Origin: JAAEKA01 sp049299095 | Lineage (GTDB): Bacteria > Chloroflexota > Anaerolineae > JAAEKA01 | Assembly: GCA_049299095.1 (NCBI GenBank) | Contig: JBAQWV010000149.1 | Span: 1 to 33,638 of the forward strand | Length of the DNA: 33,638 nt | Direction: 5' to 3' | Shown: piece after piece, positions 8,060-15,515 of the stretch | How positions within the stretch are numbered: position 1 is the first letter of the stretch | Layout of the letters: each line of letters opens with the position of its first letter | The notes under the pieces: model-generated | Told to the model about the DNA's origin: nothing | Database searches by the model: none | Seen by the model: only the letters and a program-made list of their open reading frames with translations | Position numbers and translations under genes: made by a program

Positions 8060-8195
8060 CCAGGATTTATGCAATTCGCAATACGGGTGTCATTCTGAGG
8101 CCCACCAAGGCCGGGCAATCCTCTTATGAATGCACAGAAATCGGGATTTCTCGTCGTTTTACTCCTCGAAATGCCATCCACTGCATAAGTCCTAA
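8060..8195. repeat. MITE-like palindromic element, copy A (136 bp)
   Basis: A 136-bp element aligns along its full length, in reverse orientation, with 18234-18369. The outer inverted ends are CCAGGATTTATGCAATT on the left and, read on the other strand, TTAGGACTTATGCAGTG on the right. An inner pair (TGTCATTCTGAG at 8088 and TGGCATTTCGAG read from 8176) bounds an 89-bp core. It has no coding capacity. The structure fits a non-autonomous, MITE-like repeat; no matching transposase gene is in the window. It fills most of the spacer between the TauE-like and YugP-like genes. Confidence 0.75.
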
Positions 8196-8315
8196 TTTCA
8201 CTATGTTATACGGACTGAACCAGTAAAAGTTACAATCTACCCGCTCGCCGCACACACCCTAATCATAACGGATTTTTGTAAATCAGCCAAACCACTGGCC
8301 GGGGTGACGCGCGGA

Positions 8316-9026
8316 TCACAGCATCAGGCGAACACCCAGCACCAACAGCATGACCAGCACCAGACGGCTATAGGCTTGCGAGTCAATGCGCCTGGCGAAG
8401 TGCGTGCCGACCCCAAAGCCAATCAGCAGCGGCAACATGCTGACCATGCCCATGCGCAACACCGCGGGAGTAAAATTGCCGACAACGGCATGATTGGCAG
8501 TGACCAGCACGTCAATGAACAGAAAGAACCCTTGCAGCGTGCCGCGGAACATCTCCGGCGGCCAGTGTTTACAGTGACCGTAGACGATCATCGGCGGCCC
8601 GGCGGTGTTGTACGCACCGCCCAGTACGCCAGCCAGGCCAGCCGCGCCGATGCCCCACAGCGGATGACGCAGCGTCGGCAGGCGCAGCCGCAGCAGGCCG
8701 TACAACGCGTATCCCAGGATCACCGTGCCGAGCGCAGTCAAAATCAATTGTTCATCCAGATGACGCACGGCCAGGATGCCGACGGGAATGCCCGCAGCCG
8801 CAGCCAGAATCATCGGTAACATGGCGCGCAGGGTAATCGTCTGACGATAATACGCCAGCATGATCAGCTCCAGCACGAGACCCAACAGGGCCACCAGCGG
8901 CGCGGCGACAGGCAAGCCTAGCAGCTCTACGAGCAGCGGCATACCAACCATTGCTGTGCCAAAGCCAACCACACTTTGGGTAAAGGTAGCAAAGAAAACG
9001 GCCAGAATAACTGCCAGAATGAGCAT
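8316..9026 (-). CDS. TSUP (TauE/SafE) family membrane exporter
   Basis: An integral membrane protein of 236 residues with about eight hydrophobic segments, belonging to the sulfite exporter TauE/SafE (TSUP) family, which moves sulfite, sulfoacetate or other organic acids. Family hallmarks are the N-terminal FTQSVVGFGTAMVGMPLL segment and, in the second half, the related GVLGGAYNTAGPPMIVYG segment; these are the two internal-repeat loops. The start at 9026 is chosen because the only longer alternative, a TTG at 9092, coincides with the -35 box of a well-formed promoter. The substrate cannot be read from the sequence and no sulfur-metabolism genes are adjacent. Confidence 0.85.
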   Translation of the reverse strand: MLILAVILAVFFATFTQSVVGFGTAMVGMPLLVELLGLPVAAPLVALLGLVLELIMLAYYRQTITLRAMLPMILAAAAGIPVGILAVRHLDEQLILTALGTVILGYALYGLLRLRLPTLRHPLWGIGAAGLAGVLGGAYNTAGPPMIVYGHCKHWPPEMFRGTLQGFFLFIDVLVTANHAVVGNFTPAVLRMGMVSMLPLLIGFGVGTHFARRIDSQAYSRLVLVMLLVLGVRLML

Positions 9027-9063
9027 CAAAATCTGCCTGACGTGCGTGAGAATGTTACAGGTG

Positions 9064-9092
9064 ATTGTATGCGTGCGAACGATTTTTCCCAA
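9064..9092 (-). promoter_or_regulatory. Promoter of the TauE-like gene
   Basis: Minus-strand TTGGGA (9087-9092) and TACAAT (9064-9069) with a 17-bp spacer. The predicted start near 9057 gives a leader of about 30 nt. Confidence 0.65.
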
Positions 9093-9211
9093 TCAGCCAA
9101 CCGTCCTGTCCTATGGCGGTGATGTGCGATTTTCGGTTCAATGACAAAGCCGGGGAATATGCCCCGCAAACAAAGTGGCTGCAAATGTCGTTAAGCGCAG
9201 AGAAGGCGCGC

Positions 9212-9300
9212 TGTCATTTCGAGAAATAAAACGACGAGAAATCCTTGTTGCTGTGCCTTCGCCAGCGGATTCCTCGACCCGCCAGGGCTTGGGCTATACG
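9212..9300. repeat. Degenerate MITE-like core, copy C
   Basis: Starts with TGTCATTTCGAG and continues with ACGACGAGAAATC, closely matching the 89-bp core at 18253-18341 in the same orientation. The right half matches only in part and the outer inverted ends are not recognisable. It looks like an old, decayed copy of the element at 8060 and 18234. Confidence 0.6.
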
Positions 9301-9337
9301 TTTCAACCGAAATCCACACACCCCACGCACCGACAGG

Positions 9338-9366
9338 TTGCGATTTTTGTCAGTTAATGGTATATT
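9338..9366 (+). promoter_or_regulatory. Promoter of the phosphofructokinase gene
   Basis: TTGCGA (9338-9343) and TATATT (9361-9366) with a 17-bp spacer and a TGG extension before the -10 box. The leader is about 92 nt. Confidence 0.7.
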
Positions 9367-9464
9367 CCCCCTGTTTTGCGGAAATTACCATGCCTGCCAG
9401 GCAGGATTTACACACACACCAGAAACAGCTTGCATTTATAAAAAATGTATTTTTGGAGGTATTC

Positions 9465-10670
9465 ATGACCAGTGGAAATGGCTACAAAGGCACTATCGGC
9501 ATTCTGACCGGCGGTGGCGACGTACCCGGCCTCAACCCGGCCATTCGTGCGGTGACGATCCGCGCGCTGCGCGAGGGCTATCAGGTGATCGGTCTGCGCC
9601 GCGGTTGGAAGGGCATCATCGAAATGCGGCGTGACAAGGACTACGACAACAACGAGAACTATCGCTTCCTGACCGAGGATGTTGTCAACCGTGCAGGCCG
9701 TACCGGAGGCACCTTCCTGCACTCCTCGCGCACCCGCCCCAGCCACGTCAAGGCCAGCGACGTGCCGGAGCATCTGCGCGACAAGTACACCGACAAGGTG
9801 AACGATCTGACGCCAGAAGTGCTGGAAAACCTGGAATGGTTGGGCATTGATTACCTCATTCCCATTGGCGGCGACGACACCCTGAGTTACGGCGTGCATC
9901 TGGCGCAAAAGGGCTTCAAGGTCGTGGCCATCCCCAAGACGATGGACAACGACGTGCCGGGCACCGATTACTGCATCGGCTTCAGCACCTGCGTATCGCG
10001 CACCATCGCCCTGACCAACGCGCTGCGCACCTCGGCTGGCTCACACGAACGCTTCCTCGTGCTGGAAGTGTTTGGTCGCTATGCTGGGTACACAGCCATG
10101 CTGCCGACGATGGCCGGCGCAGCCAATCGCTGCGTCATCCCCGAATATCGCTTCAACATTGATCGCCTAACGGAATTGATGGTGGCAGACCGCAACCATA
10201 ATCCCAGCAAATACTCCATTGTCATGGTGTCGGAAGGCGCCATGTTCGAGGGGGGCGATATGGTCTTCCAAAGCCAGACCACCGACGCCTACGGCCACAA
10301 GAAGCTGGGCGGCATCGGCGACCTAATTTCGCAGGAATTGCAGGCGCGCTCGTCTCAGTACAACAATGGCCGCCCGATCAACGTCATCAACCAGCGCCTC
10401 GGCTACCTGGTGCGCGGCGGCGACCCCGATGCCATTGACTCGATTGTGCCGATGGCTTATGGCAATCTCGCCCTCGACCTGATCTTAAGTGGAATGCATG
10501 GCCGCCTGGTGGTACTGAAAAATGGCCGCTACGACGATGTGCCGATTGATGTGGTCACCAGCAGCAAAAAGGTGGTGGACATTGAGCGGTTCTACAACAC
10601 CGAACGCTATCGCCCGCACTATCGCCGTTTCGCCATGAAGCCGCTGTTCATCATGACCAGCGAAGCCTAA
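9465..10670 (+). CDS. 6-phosphofructokinase, probably diphosphate-dependent
   Basis: Phosphorylates fructose 6-phosphate to the 1,6-bisphosphate. The 401-residue protein has GGGDVPGLNPAIRA (17-29), the phosphoryl-donor motif GGDDT (135-139), the catalytic PKTMDND loop (157-163) and EVFGRYAGY (201-209). In the family, Asp at the second position of GGD-D (D138) together with Lys before TMDND (K158) is the signature of PPi-using enzymes, whereas ATP enzymes have Gly at the first of these sites. I therefore infer PPi dependence, which would also make the step reversible. The start is the ATG at 9465, seven bases after a strong GGAGG; an upstream in-frame ATG (9357) overlaps the promoter. The next gene follows 87 bp later. 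Confidence 0.9.
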   Translation: MTSGNGYKGTIGILTGGGDVPGLNPAIRAVTIRALREGYQVIGLRRGWKGIIEMRRDKDYDNNENYRFLTEDVVNRAGRTGGTFLHSSRTRPSHVKASDVPEHLRDKYTDKVNDLTPEVLENLEWLGIDYLIPIGGDDTLSYGVHLAQKGFKVVAIPKTMDNDVPGTDYCIGFSTCVSRTIALTNALRTSAGSHERFLVLEVFGRYAGYTAMLPTMAGAANRCVIPEYRFNIDRLTELMVADRNHNPSKYSIVMVSEGAMFEGGDMVFQSQTTDAYGHKKLGGIGDLISQELQARSSQYNNGRPINVINQRLGYLVRGGDPDAIDSIVPMAYGNLALDLILSGMHGRLVVLKNGRYDDVPIDVVTSSKKVVDIERFYNTERYRPHYRRFAMKPLFIMTSEA

Positions 10671-10757
10671 ATAACGTAAACTGATACCTCATACTCCTGT
10701 CCAAGTTACGAGTTATCAATGACGGCTCACCTGAACCAGGTCGGAGCACAAGCTGTT

Positions 10758-11531
10758 ATGTCTGAACACATCCTCACCCAACAAGACAACGGCGTTCTGC
10801 GCATCCAGATGGCCCGCGCCGACAAGAAAAACGCGCTGACAATAGCGATGTATGAGGCGATGACCGCGGCGCTGGCGGCTGCCGAAGCAGATCCCGCGGT
10901 GCGTGTGGTGATTTTCGAGGGGTCGCCCACCAGCTTCACCGCGGGCAACGACCTCGGCGATTTTCTCAATCACCCCCCGACCGGCGAGGATAGCCCGGTT
11001 TTCCGCTTCCTGAAAGCCCTGATTGCCGCTGAAAAGCCGCTGCTGGCGGCGGTGCATGGCGTGGCCGTGGGCATCGGCACGACGATGTTGCTGCACTGTG
11101 ATCTGGTTTACGCCGGGCCAAGCGCGCGCTTCCAGTTGCCCTTTGTCAACCTTGGACTGACACCAGAAGCGGCCTCCAGCCTGATCCTGCCGCAGTTGAT
11201 GGGCCATCGCCGCGCGGCTGAGCTGCTGTTGTTAGGCGAGATGATTGACGCAGACACCGCATTCGCGCTGGGATTGATCAACCGCGTCCACGCAGACGAT
11301 GACCTGGACGCGTTTGTGCTGGGCAAAGCGCAGCAGCTCGCGGCCAAAGCGCCAACCGCAGTACGCTTGAGCAAGCAGTTGATGAAGCGCTGGCCCGCGG
11401 CCGCGGTGCAACAGGCAATGAGTGCCGAGGGTGAAGTATTCATCCAGCGGCTGCACTCGCCGGAAGCACGCGAGGCCATGACCGCGTTCTTTGAGCGCAG
11501 GCCGCCGGATTTCACACGTTCCATCGGTTGA
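10758..11531 (+). CDS. Crotonase-family enoyl-CoA hydratase/isomerase
   Basis: A 257-residue acyl-CoA enzyme of the crotonase superfamily. The oxyanion-hole strands are visible at SFTAGNDLGDF (59-69) and AAVHGVAVGIGTTM (97-110). The two glutamates of true hydratases are not at their usual places: T109 occupies the first, and a hydrophobic residue the second. Instead NLGLTPEAASS (131-141) carries E137 where delta3,delta2-enoyl-CoA isomerases have their single catalytic glutamate. An isomerase, or another crotonase reaction in fatty-acid breakdown, is therefore more likely than simple hydration. The start at 10758 gives the usual length and has GGAG 11 bases upstream; an ATG at 10719 has no ribosome site. 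It may be co-transcribed with the phosphofructokinase and ends at a strong terminator. Confidence 0.82.
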   Translation: MSEHILTQQDNGVLRIQMARADKKNALTIAMYEAMTAALAAAEADPAVRVVIFEGSPTSFTAGNDLGDFLNHPPTGEDSPVFRFLKALIAAEKPLLAAVHGVAVGIGTTMLLHCDLVYAGPSARFQLPFVNLGLTPEAASSLILPQLMGHRRAAELLLLGEMIDADTAFALGLINRVHADDDLDAFVLGKAQQLAAKAPTAVRLSKQLMKRWPAAAVQQAMSAEGEVFIQRLHSPEAREAMTAFFERRPPDFTRSIG

Positions 11532-11543
11532 ACCAAAGACAGA

Positions 11544-11578
11544 AAAAGGGCGTCATCTGCCAAAGATGACGCCCTTTT
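11544..11578. terminator. Bidirectional terminator after the crotonase gene
   Basis: A perfect 15-bp inverted repeat (11544-11558 with 11564-11578), a five-base loop, and A and T tracts at the two ends. It serves the crotonase gene on the plus strand and can serve the convergent SRPBCC gene on the minus strand. Confidence 0.93.
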
Positions 11579-11664
11579 AATATCAAGGGAGGAAATGCAC
11601 AGATCAGTAACGGGCCTAGTACGAGTGAACCCCTTACCAACCGGGCAACCAAAACACCTGTCGG

Positions 11665-12075
11665 CTACGCGTACAGGCTTTCCACATGCCGAGCAAAATT
11701 ATTCAGGATCGCCTGCCATCCCTCCCGCTGTAACTCGATGGAGTTCTCTGTTTCCGCGTCGAAAGTCACGCGCACCATAACACCGCCATCCACTTCGTTG
11801 AATTCAACCTGCGCCATACGATCACCAAATGCGTATTCGATCAGGCTATGTTCGACGATCTTCGTATACACACCGGCAAAATCAAACCCGAAGCTGCCAT
11901 CTTTTGCCTCCATGCGTGAGGAGAACACGCCGCCGACACGCAAATCCACTATAGAAGCGGTGGTATGCCAGTCATCAGACGCGGTGTTCCACTGCATAAT
12001 GTCCTCCGGCGTCACGTACGCGCGCCAAACTTCCTCCAGGGGGGCGGCAACGGTAGTTTGAACGGTAATTTTCAT
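11665..12075 (-). CDS. SRPBCC (AHSA1/START-like) domain protein
   Basis: A 136-residue single-domain protein of the AHSA1/SRPBCC helix-grip fold. The N-terminal VQTTVAAPLEEVWRAYVTPEDIMQWN segment is characteristic, followed by the DDWHTTASIVDLRVGGVFSSRM strand region and the C-terminal long helix (about 110-132). Members bind hydrophobic ligands or act as small chaperone-like or stress proteins; nothing here fixes the ligand. The ATG at 12075 follows GAGGAG by seven bases and matches the family start, so a possible N-terminal extension up to 12234 is rejected. It is monocistronic, with a strong promoter 140 bp upstream. Confidence 0.85.
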   Translation of the reverse strand: MKITVQTTVAAPLEEVWRAYVTPEDIMQWNTASDDWHTTASIVDLRVGGVFSSRMEAKDGSFGFDFAGVYTKIVEHSLIEYAFGDRMAQVEFNEVDGGVMVRVTFDAETENSIELQREGWQAILNNFARHVESLYA

Positions 12076-12216
12076 CAGTTTACTCCTCGGAAAAGGGATT
12101 GGTGCAACTGCGCATTGGCCACAGTCGCGGACATGCGGATTGTTCAGCGATGACGTGATGAGCAGCATACCCCAGGGTGGATGAGAATGCAGACCTTGAT
12201 TGACCAGCGTGACGAC

Positions 12217-12244
12217 ATTATAGCCGAAACGCACGGGGGGTCAA
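12217..12244 (-). promoter_or_regulatory. Promoter of the SRPBCC gene
   Basis: Minus-strand TTGACC (12239-12244, five of six consensus bases) and a perfect TATAAT (12217-12222) spaced by 16 bp. The leader to the ATG at 12075 would be about 135 nt. Confidence 0.7.
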
Positions 12245-12532
12245 CTGAAGGGCCGGAATTGACACATCCCCTCAAAGTTATGTTGAGGCCGGTAACCAAC
12301 TCAAGCACGAGTGGCCAGCAAACGATAAAGCGGTGATGGCATTTTTCAAGCAGCCGCTAACGCTATGCAACCTCCAGGATGCCCATCCGTATAGAAAAAA
12401 GACGGATTGACCAGGTCTTCCTTCAGCAGCGGGTGGGTTTTGACAAGCTCAGCCCCGCTCAAACGGCGAATTCATTCGCCGGCTGGCTGCGGCCTCTCAT
12501 CCCTTGCCGTGAAATGCTTTGCGGTCGAACGC

Positions 12533-12561
12533 TTGGTTTTCACACCGAGCTATGGCATAAT
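12533..12561 (+). promoter_or_regulatory. Promoter of the dynamin-like GTPase gene
   Basis: TTGGTT (12533-12538) and CATAAT (12556-12561) with a 17-bp spacer and a TGG extension. The leader is about 32 nt and contains GAGGAG at 12585-12590. Confidence 0.65.
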
Positions 12562-12599
12562 GTTTAGGCCAGAGATTCGTCAGTGAGGAGCGCCGTAGA

Positions 12600-14396
12600 T
12601 TGCTTAAACGCGTCTTAAATCGCACAGAAGAAGATCTGCTGCAAGTCGAGCGTCAGCTCCTGCAGCAGTTACATACCGAACTCGTTCAACTGGAAGCCGA
12701 CAAAGAGGACAAACAGCGCCTCGATCAGGCGCGCCAGCAACTGGACGAGTTATTTTTGCTGGTCGTGGTAGGCGAATTTAACGCGGGCAAGTCCGCGTTT
12801 ATCAACGCGCTACTTGGGCAGGCCCTGGTGAACGAAGGCGCGACCCCAACCACCATGCGCGTCCACATCATCCGGCACGGCGACCAGATCACCCGCACGC
12901 TGCTCGACGCTGATACCGAGGTCATCACCACCCCGCTGGAATGGCTACGCGAGATCAATATCGTAGACACCCCCGGCACCAACGCCGTGGTACTGCGCCA
13001 TCAGGAGATCACCGAGGACTTCGTGCCGCGTTCTGACCTCGTGCTGTTCATCACCAGCGCCGACCGCCCCTTCTCCGAGAGCGAACGCCTCTTCATGCAA
13101 CGCATCCGCGAATGGGGCAAGAAGGTGGTGATCATCATCAACAAGGCCGACATCCTGCAGGACGAGGATGTTACCAAGGTACGCTCATTTGTGGCCGAAA
13201 ACGCAGTCAAGCTTTTAGGCGTTGAGCCACAAATCTTTCTAGTTTCGGCCAAGCTGGCCCAGCGGGCCAAAGCCGCCAACGAGCAGCCGGGCCAGGCCGC
13301 CTTGACCGCGCTGCTGGCCGGTGATCAGCCGTCACAAGGTCTGTCAGTGCTGGAACTGTGGTCGGAAAGCCGCTTCGAATCGGTGGAACGCTACATCCTC
13401 GATACCCTGGACGAAAAAGAGCGGCTGCGGCTGAAGCTTTTCAACCCGCTCGGCGTCGCCACGCGCCTGCGCGAGAAATATGCCCAAGTCGCCACCAACC
13501 GGCTGGAGGTGCTGGGCGACGACTTCACCACGATTGACACCGTTGAGACGCACCAGAACGAGTTCGAGGAAGACACCCGCCGCGATTTTCAGTATCGCCT
13601 CAGCCAAATTGACGCGATCCTCTACGAAATGTCCGACCGCGGCATTGCGTTCATTGACCAATGGCTGCGACTTGGCCGCGTGTTCGATCTGACCAACAGC
13701 GCCAAGGTGCGCGAAGCTTTCGAGCGCGAGGTGGTGGCCGACACCAACATACGCCTAGAGCGGCAGGTCACCGACCTGATTGACTGGATCGTTGATCGCG
13801 AGCACAAACAATGGGAAAGCGTTATGGCCTACCTGAATCGCCGCGCCGACCTGCACCGCGACCGCGTGATTGGCGAAGTGGGCGGCACATTTGAAAGCAA
13901 TCGCCGCGCACTGTTGGAAGGAGTACGGCGTGACACGCAGCGCGCCATCGGCAGCTTCGACCATCAGGCCGAATCGGCCAAGCTGGCGGAATCGATCCAG
14001 AGCGCACTGGCGCAAACAGCATTGGTTGAAGCAGGTGCGCTGGGCCTCGGCGCGATCCTGCTGACGGCCATGCACACCCTGCTGCTCGACTTAACCGGCC
14101 TGCTATTTGCCGGCGCTGTGGCCGCGGTCGGGCTATACGTGCTGCCCAATCGCCGCAGGCGTGCGCGCGAAGAGCTGCGCGCCAAGGTCGGCGACCTGCA
14201 ACAACAACTACACGACACCTTGAGCGCCCAGTTCGAACAGGAAATGGGACGCTCGCATCAGGCCATGCAGGAAGCGATCCAGCCCTACACCCGGTTTATT
14301 CGCAGCGAGCGCGAGAAGCTGACTAACATCAACGGCGAATTGGGCCAGCTTGGGCAGGCCATGAACACACTGCGCGCCAAGATCGAAGCATTGTAG
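12600..14396 (+). CDS. Bacterial dynamin-like (mitofusin-type) GTPase
   Basis: A large membrane-remodelling GTPase of 598 residues. The N-terminus (1-50) is charged and helical. The GTPase domain has G1 GEFNAGKS (58-65), G2 Thr in ATPTTMRV (81-88), G3 DTPG (123-126) and G4 NKAD (181-184), plus the ITSADRPFSESE segment typical of bacterial dynamins. Long helical regions follow, then a pair of adjacent hydrophobic segments (about 475-525) that form the membrane paddle, and a basic then coiled-coil tail. Family members tubulate or fuse membranes and some protect against membrane damage. Translation starts at TTG (12600), nine bases after GAGGAG; no better ATG exists. The GNAT gene follows 11 bp downstream, so the two are probably one operon. 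Single, not the two-gene tandem seen in some bacteria. Confidence 0.9.
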   Translation: MLKRVLNRTEEDLLQVERQLLQQLHTELVQLEADKEDKQRLDQARQQLDELFLLVVVGEFNAGKSAFINALLGQALVNEGATPTTMRVHIIRHGDQITRTLLDADTEVITTPLEWLREINIVDTPGTNAVVLRHQEITEDFVPRSDLVLFITSADRPFSESERLFMQRIREWGKKVVIIINKADILQDEDVTKVRSFVAENAVKLLGVEPQIFLVSAKLAQRAKAANEQPGQAALTALLAGDQPSQGLSVLELWSESRFESVERYILDTLDEKERLRLKLFNPLGVATRLREKYAQVATNRLEVLGDDFTTIDTVETHQNEFEEDTRRDFQYRLSQIDAILYEMSDRGIAFIDQWLRLGRVFDLTNSAKVREAFEREVVADTNIRLERQVTDLIDWIVDREHKQWESVMAYLNRRADLHRDRVIGEVGGTFESNRRALLEGVRRDTQRAIGSFDHQAESAKLAESIQSALAQTALVEAGALGLGAILLTAMHTLLLDLTGLLFAGAVAAVGLYVLPNRRRRAREELRAKVGDLQQQLHDTLSAQFEQEMGRSHQAMQEAIQPYTRFIRSEREKLTNINGELGQLGQAMNTLRAKIEAL

Positions 14397-14407
14397 GCAA
14401 GGTAGTC

Positions 14408-14917
14408 GTGCGCGACCAGCCTCCAGCTCCGCAAATCACCCTGCGCCCGCTCACGCGGGCCGATGCCCCCGCCTTGCAAGAGGTATACGTAGCCAGCGAA
14501 GCCTACTTCGTGCAGACCGCGGGCACAGCGCCCGCGCCCGCGCAAGCTGAATATGATCTTACCGAAGCGGCCAGTGATGCTGGCCGCTTTTTGTTGGGCA
14601 TTGCGCTGCGCGACGAGTTGGTGGGCGTCCTCGATCTGCGACTGGCCGCTCCTGGGCCATACGACGTGCGGCTGGGGCTGATCTTGCTGCGTCCGGCCAG
14701 CCGGCGGCAGGGTCTCGGCAGTTGGGCGCTGCGCATCCTGGAAGAATGGCTGCGACAGGCCACTCCCAGCGAGGCGATGGTACTCACGCTGCCTGCCCAC
14801 GACCACGCCGCTCAAGCCTTCTTCACCGCGCACCGCTATGCGTTCACCGGCCAATCCACGCGCGTCCTCGCGGGCCACACGCGCCTGCGCCTGCTGGAAA
14901 TGCGCAAAAGCTTGTAA
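14408..14917 (+). CDS. GNAT-family N-acetyltransferase
   Basis: A 169-residue acetyltransferase of the GNAT fold. ITLRPLTRADAPALQEVY begins the domain (10-27), the acetyl-CoA pyrophosphate loop is RRQGLG (99-104) after LILLRPAS, and the C-terminal half carries AAQAFFTAHRYAFTG, the usual strand 5/helix 4 region. It resembles RimJ-type or small-molecule GNATs; the acceptor is unknown. The GTG start at 14408 lies 11 bp after the dynamin-like gene with AAGG just upstream, suggesting co-transcription and possible functional linkage. It ends 18 bp before the convergent phosphatase-fold gene. Confidence 0.85.
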   Translation: MRDQPPAPQITLRPLTRADAPALQEVYVASEAYFVQTAGTAPAPAQAEYDLTEAASDAGRFLLGIALRDELVGVLDLRLAAPGPYDVRLGLILLRPASRRQGLGSWALRILEEWLRQATPSEAMVLTLPAHDHAAQAFFTAHRYAFTGQSTRVLAGHTRLRLLEMRKSL

Positions 14918-14935
14918 CGAAGATGGGGAGTGCCG

Positions 14936-15472
14936 CTAGGGCGATGGCGCGCCATAGACCGTTACGGTCAGCGTGGCGCGCTTTGCTATACAACGGTGAA
15001 GGGTGAGGGTATAGAGATTGTCATAGTCGTTGCTGCTAATCGTGATCGCTGGGCCGCCCAGCGCAGCAACGATCTGCGGCAGGGTATTGCTATGCCCCAC
15101 CACCAGCACTTTCTGGCCGGCATGTCTCGTGCGAATGACACGGACCAATCCGGCTACATCCGACGCATCCATCTCCACCGGCGTCAGACCTAGCAGCTCG
15201 GCGACTGGCAACGCGGTTTGTTGCGTGCGGGCTGCGTCACTGGTATAGATAGCGCGGATGCCGGAGCTTTCCAGCAAGTGGCCAAGTTCCTCTGCACGCA
15301 CGAGACCAGCCGCACTGAGGGCGTCACTTTGACCCTGCCGGTCCGCATGACGCACCAGCAACACCTCTGTGGGACGACAAAAATACCAATAAATCGCCAG
15401 TGCAGCAACCAGCAAACTGGTTACGATGACAACGAAACGTAGATGCCTGTTGTGCGCCTGTTGATGGTTCAT
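14936..15472 (-). CDS. Membrane-anchored histidine phosphatase superfamily protein
   Basis: A 178-residue protein with a basic N-terminus, one hydrophobic segment (about 11-31) acting as an uncleaved anchor, and a SixA/phosphoglycerate-mutase-like domain. The phosphate pocket is seen as LLVRHADR (38-45, catalytic H42), TSDAARTQQT (78-87) and VVGHSNT (124-130, H127). With the anchor orientation predicted by the basic N-terminus the domain would face outward. It lies 43 bp after hisC on the same strand, so it is probably co-transcribed with hisD-hisC. A role in histidine synthesis is tempting but doubtful because that pathway is cytoplasmic. The upstream part of the long open frame (to 15847) overlaps hisC and is not coding. 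Confidence 0.8.
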   Translation of the reverse strand: MNHQQAHNRHLRFVVIVTSLLVAALAIYWYFCRPTEVLLVRHADRQGQSDALSAAGLVRAEELGHLLESSGIRAIYTSDAARTQQTALPVAELLGLTPVEMDASDVAGLVRVIRTRHAGQKVLVVGHSNTLPQIVAALGGPAITISSNDYDNLYTLTLHRCIAKRATLTVTVYGAPSP

Positions 15473-15515
15473 GGTTTTCTGACTGTCTTTTGTCTTTGCC
15501 CTCGTGCCAATGGGG

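Larger units (their letters stand above)
9027..9464. other. Intergenic region between divergent tauE-like and phosphofructokinase genes
   Basis: This 438-bp stretch holds the promoter of the TauE-like gene (9064-9092, minus), a degenerate third copy of the MITE-like core (9212-9300), the phosphofructokinase promoter (9338-9366, plus), and a roughly 90-nt leader. The leader contains the palindrome CCTGCCAGGCAGG at 9393-9405. I see no convincing gene. Confidence 0.7.
12076..12599. other. Intergenic region upstream of the dynamin-like gene
   Basis: This 524-bp stretch contains the minus-strand SRPBCC promoter (12217-12244), a near-palindrome CGGCGAAT-TC-ATTCGCCG (12464-12481), a fragment GACAAGCTCAGCC (12442-12454) that resembles part of the tandem repeat at 22550, and the promoter of the dynamin-like gene (12533-12561). 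Short open frames here lack ribosome sites and recognisable features, so I call no gene. Confidence 0.6.

Noticed and set aside
9357..9464. N-terminal extension of the phosphofructokinase
   Set aside because: The upstream ATG overlaps the promoter, while GGAGG stands seven bases before the ATG at 9465.
11665..12234. Extended SRPBCC protein starting at 12234
   Set aside because: The putative start lies upstream of the promoter's -10 box; GAGGAG supports the ATG at 12075.
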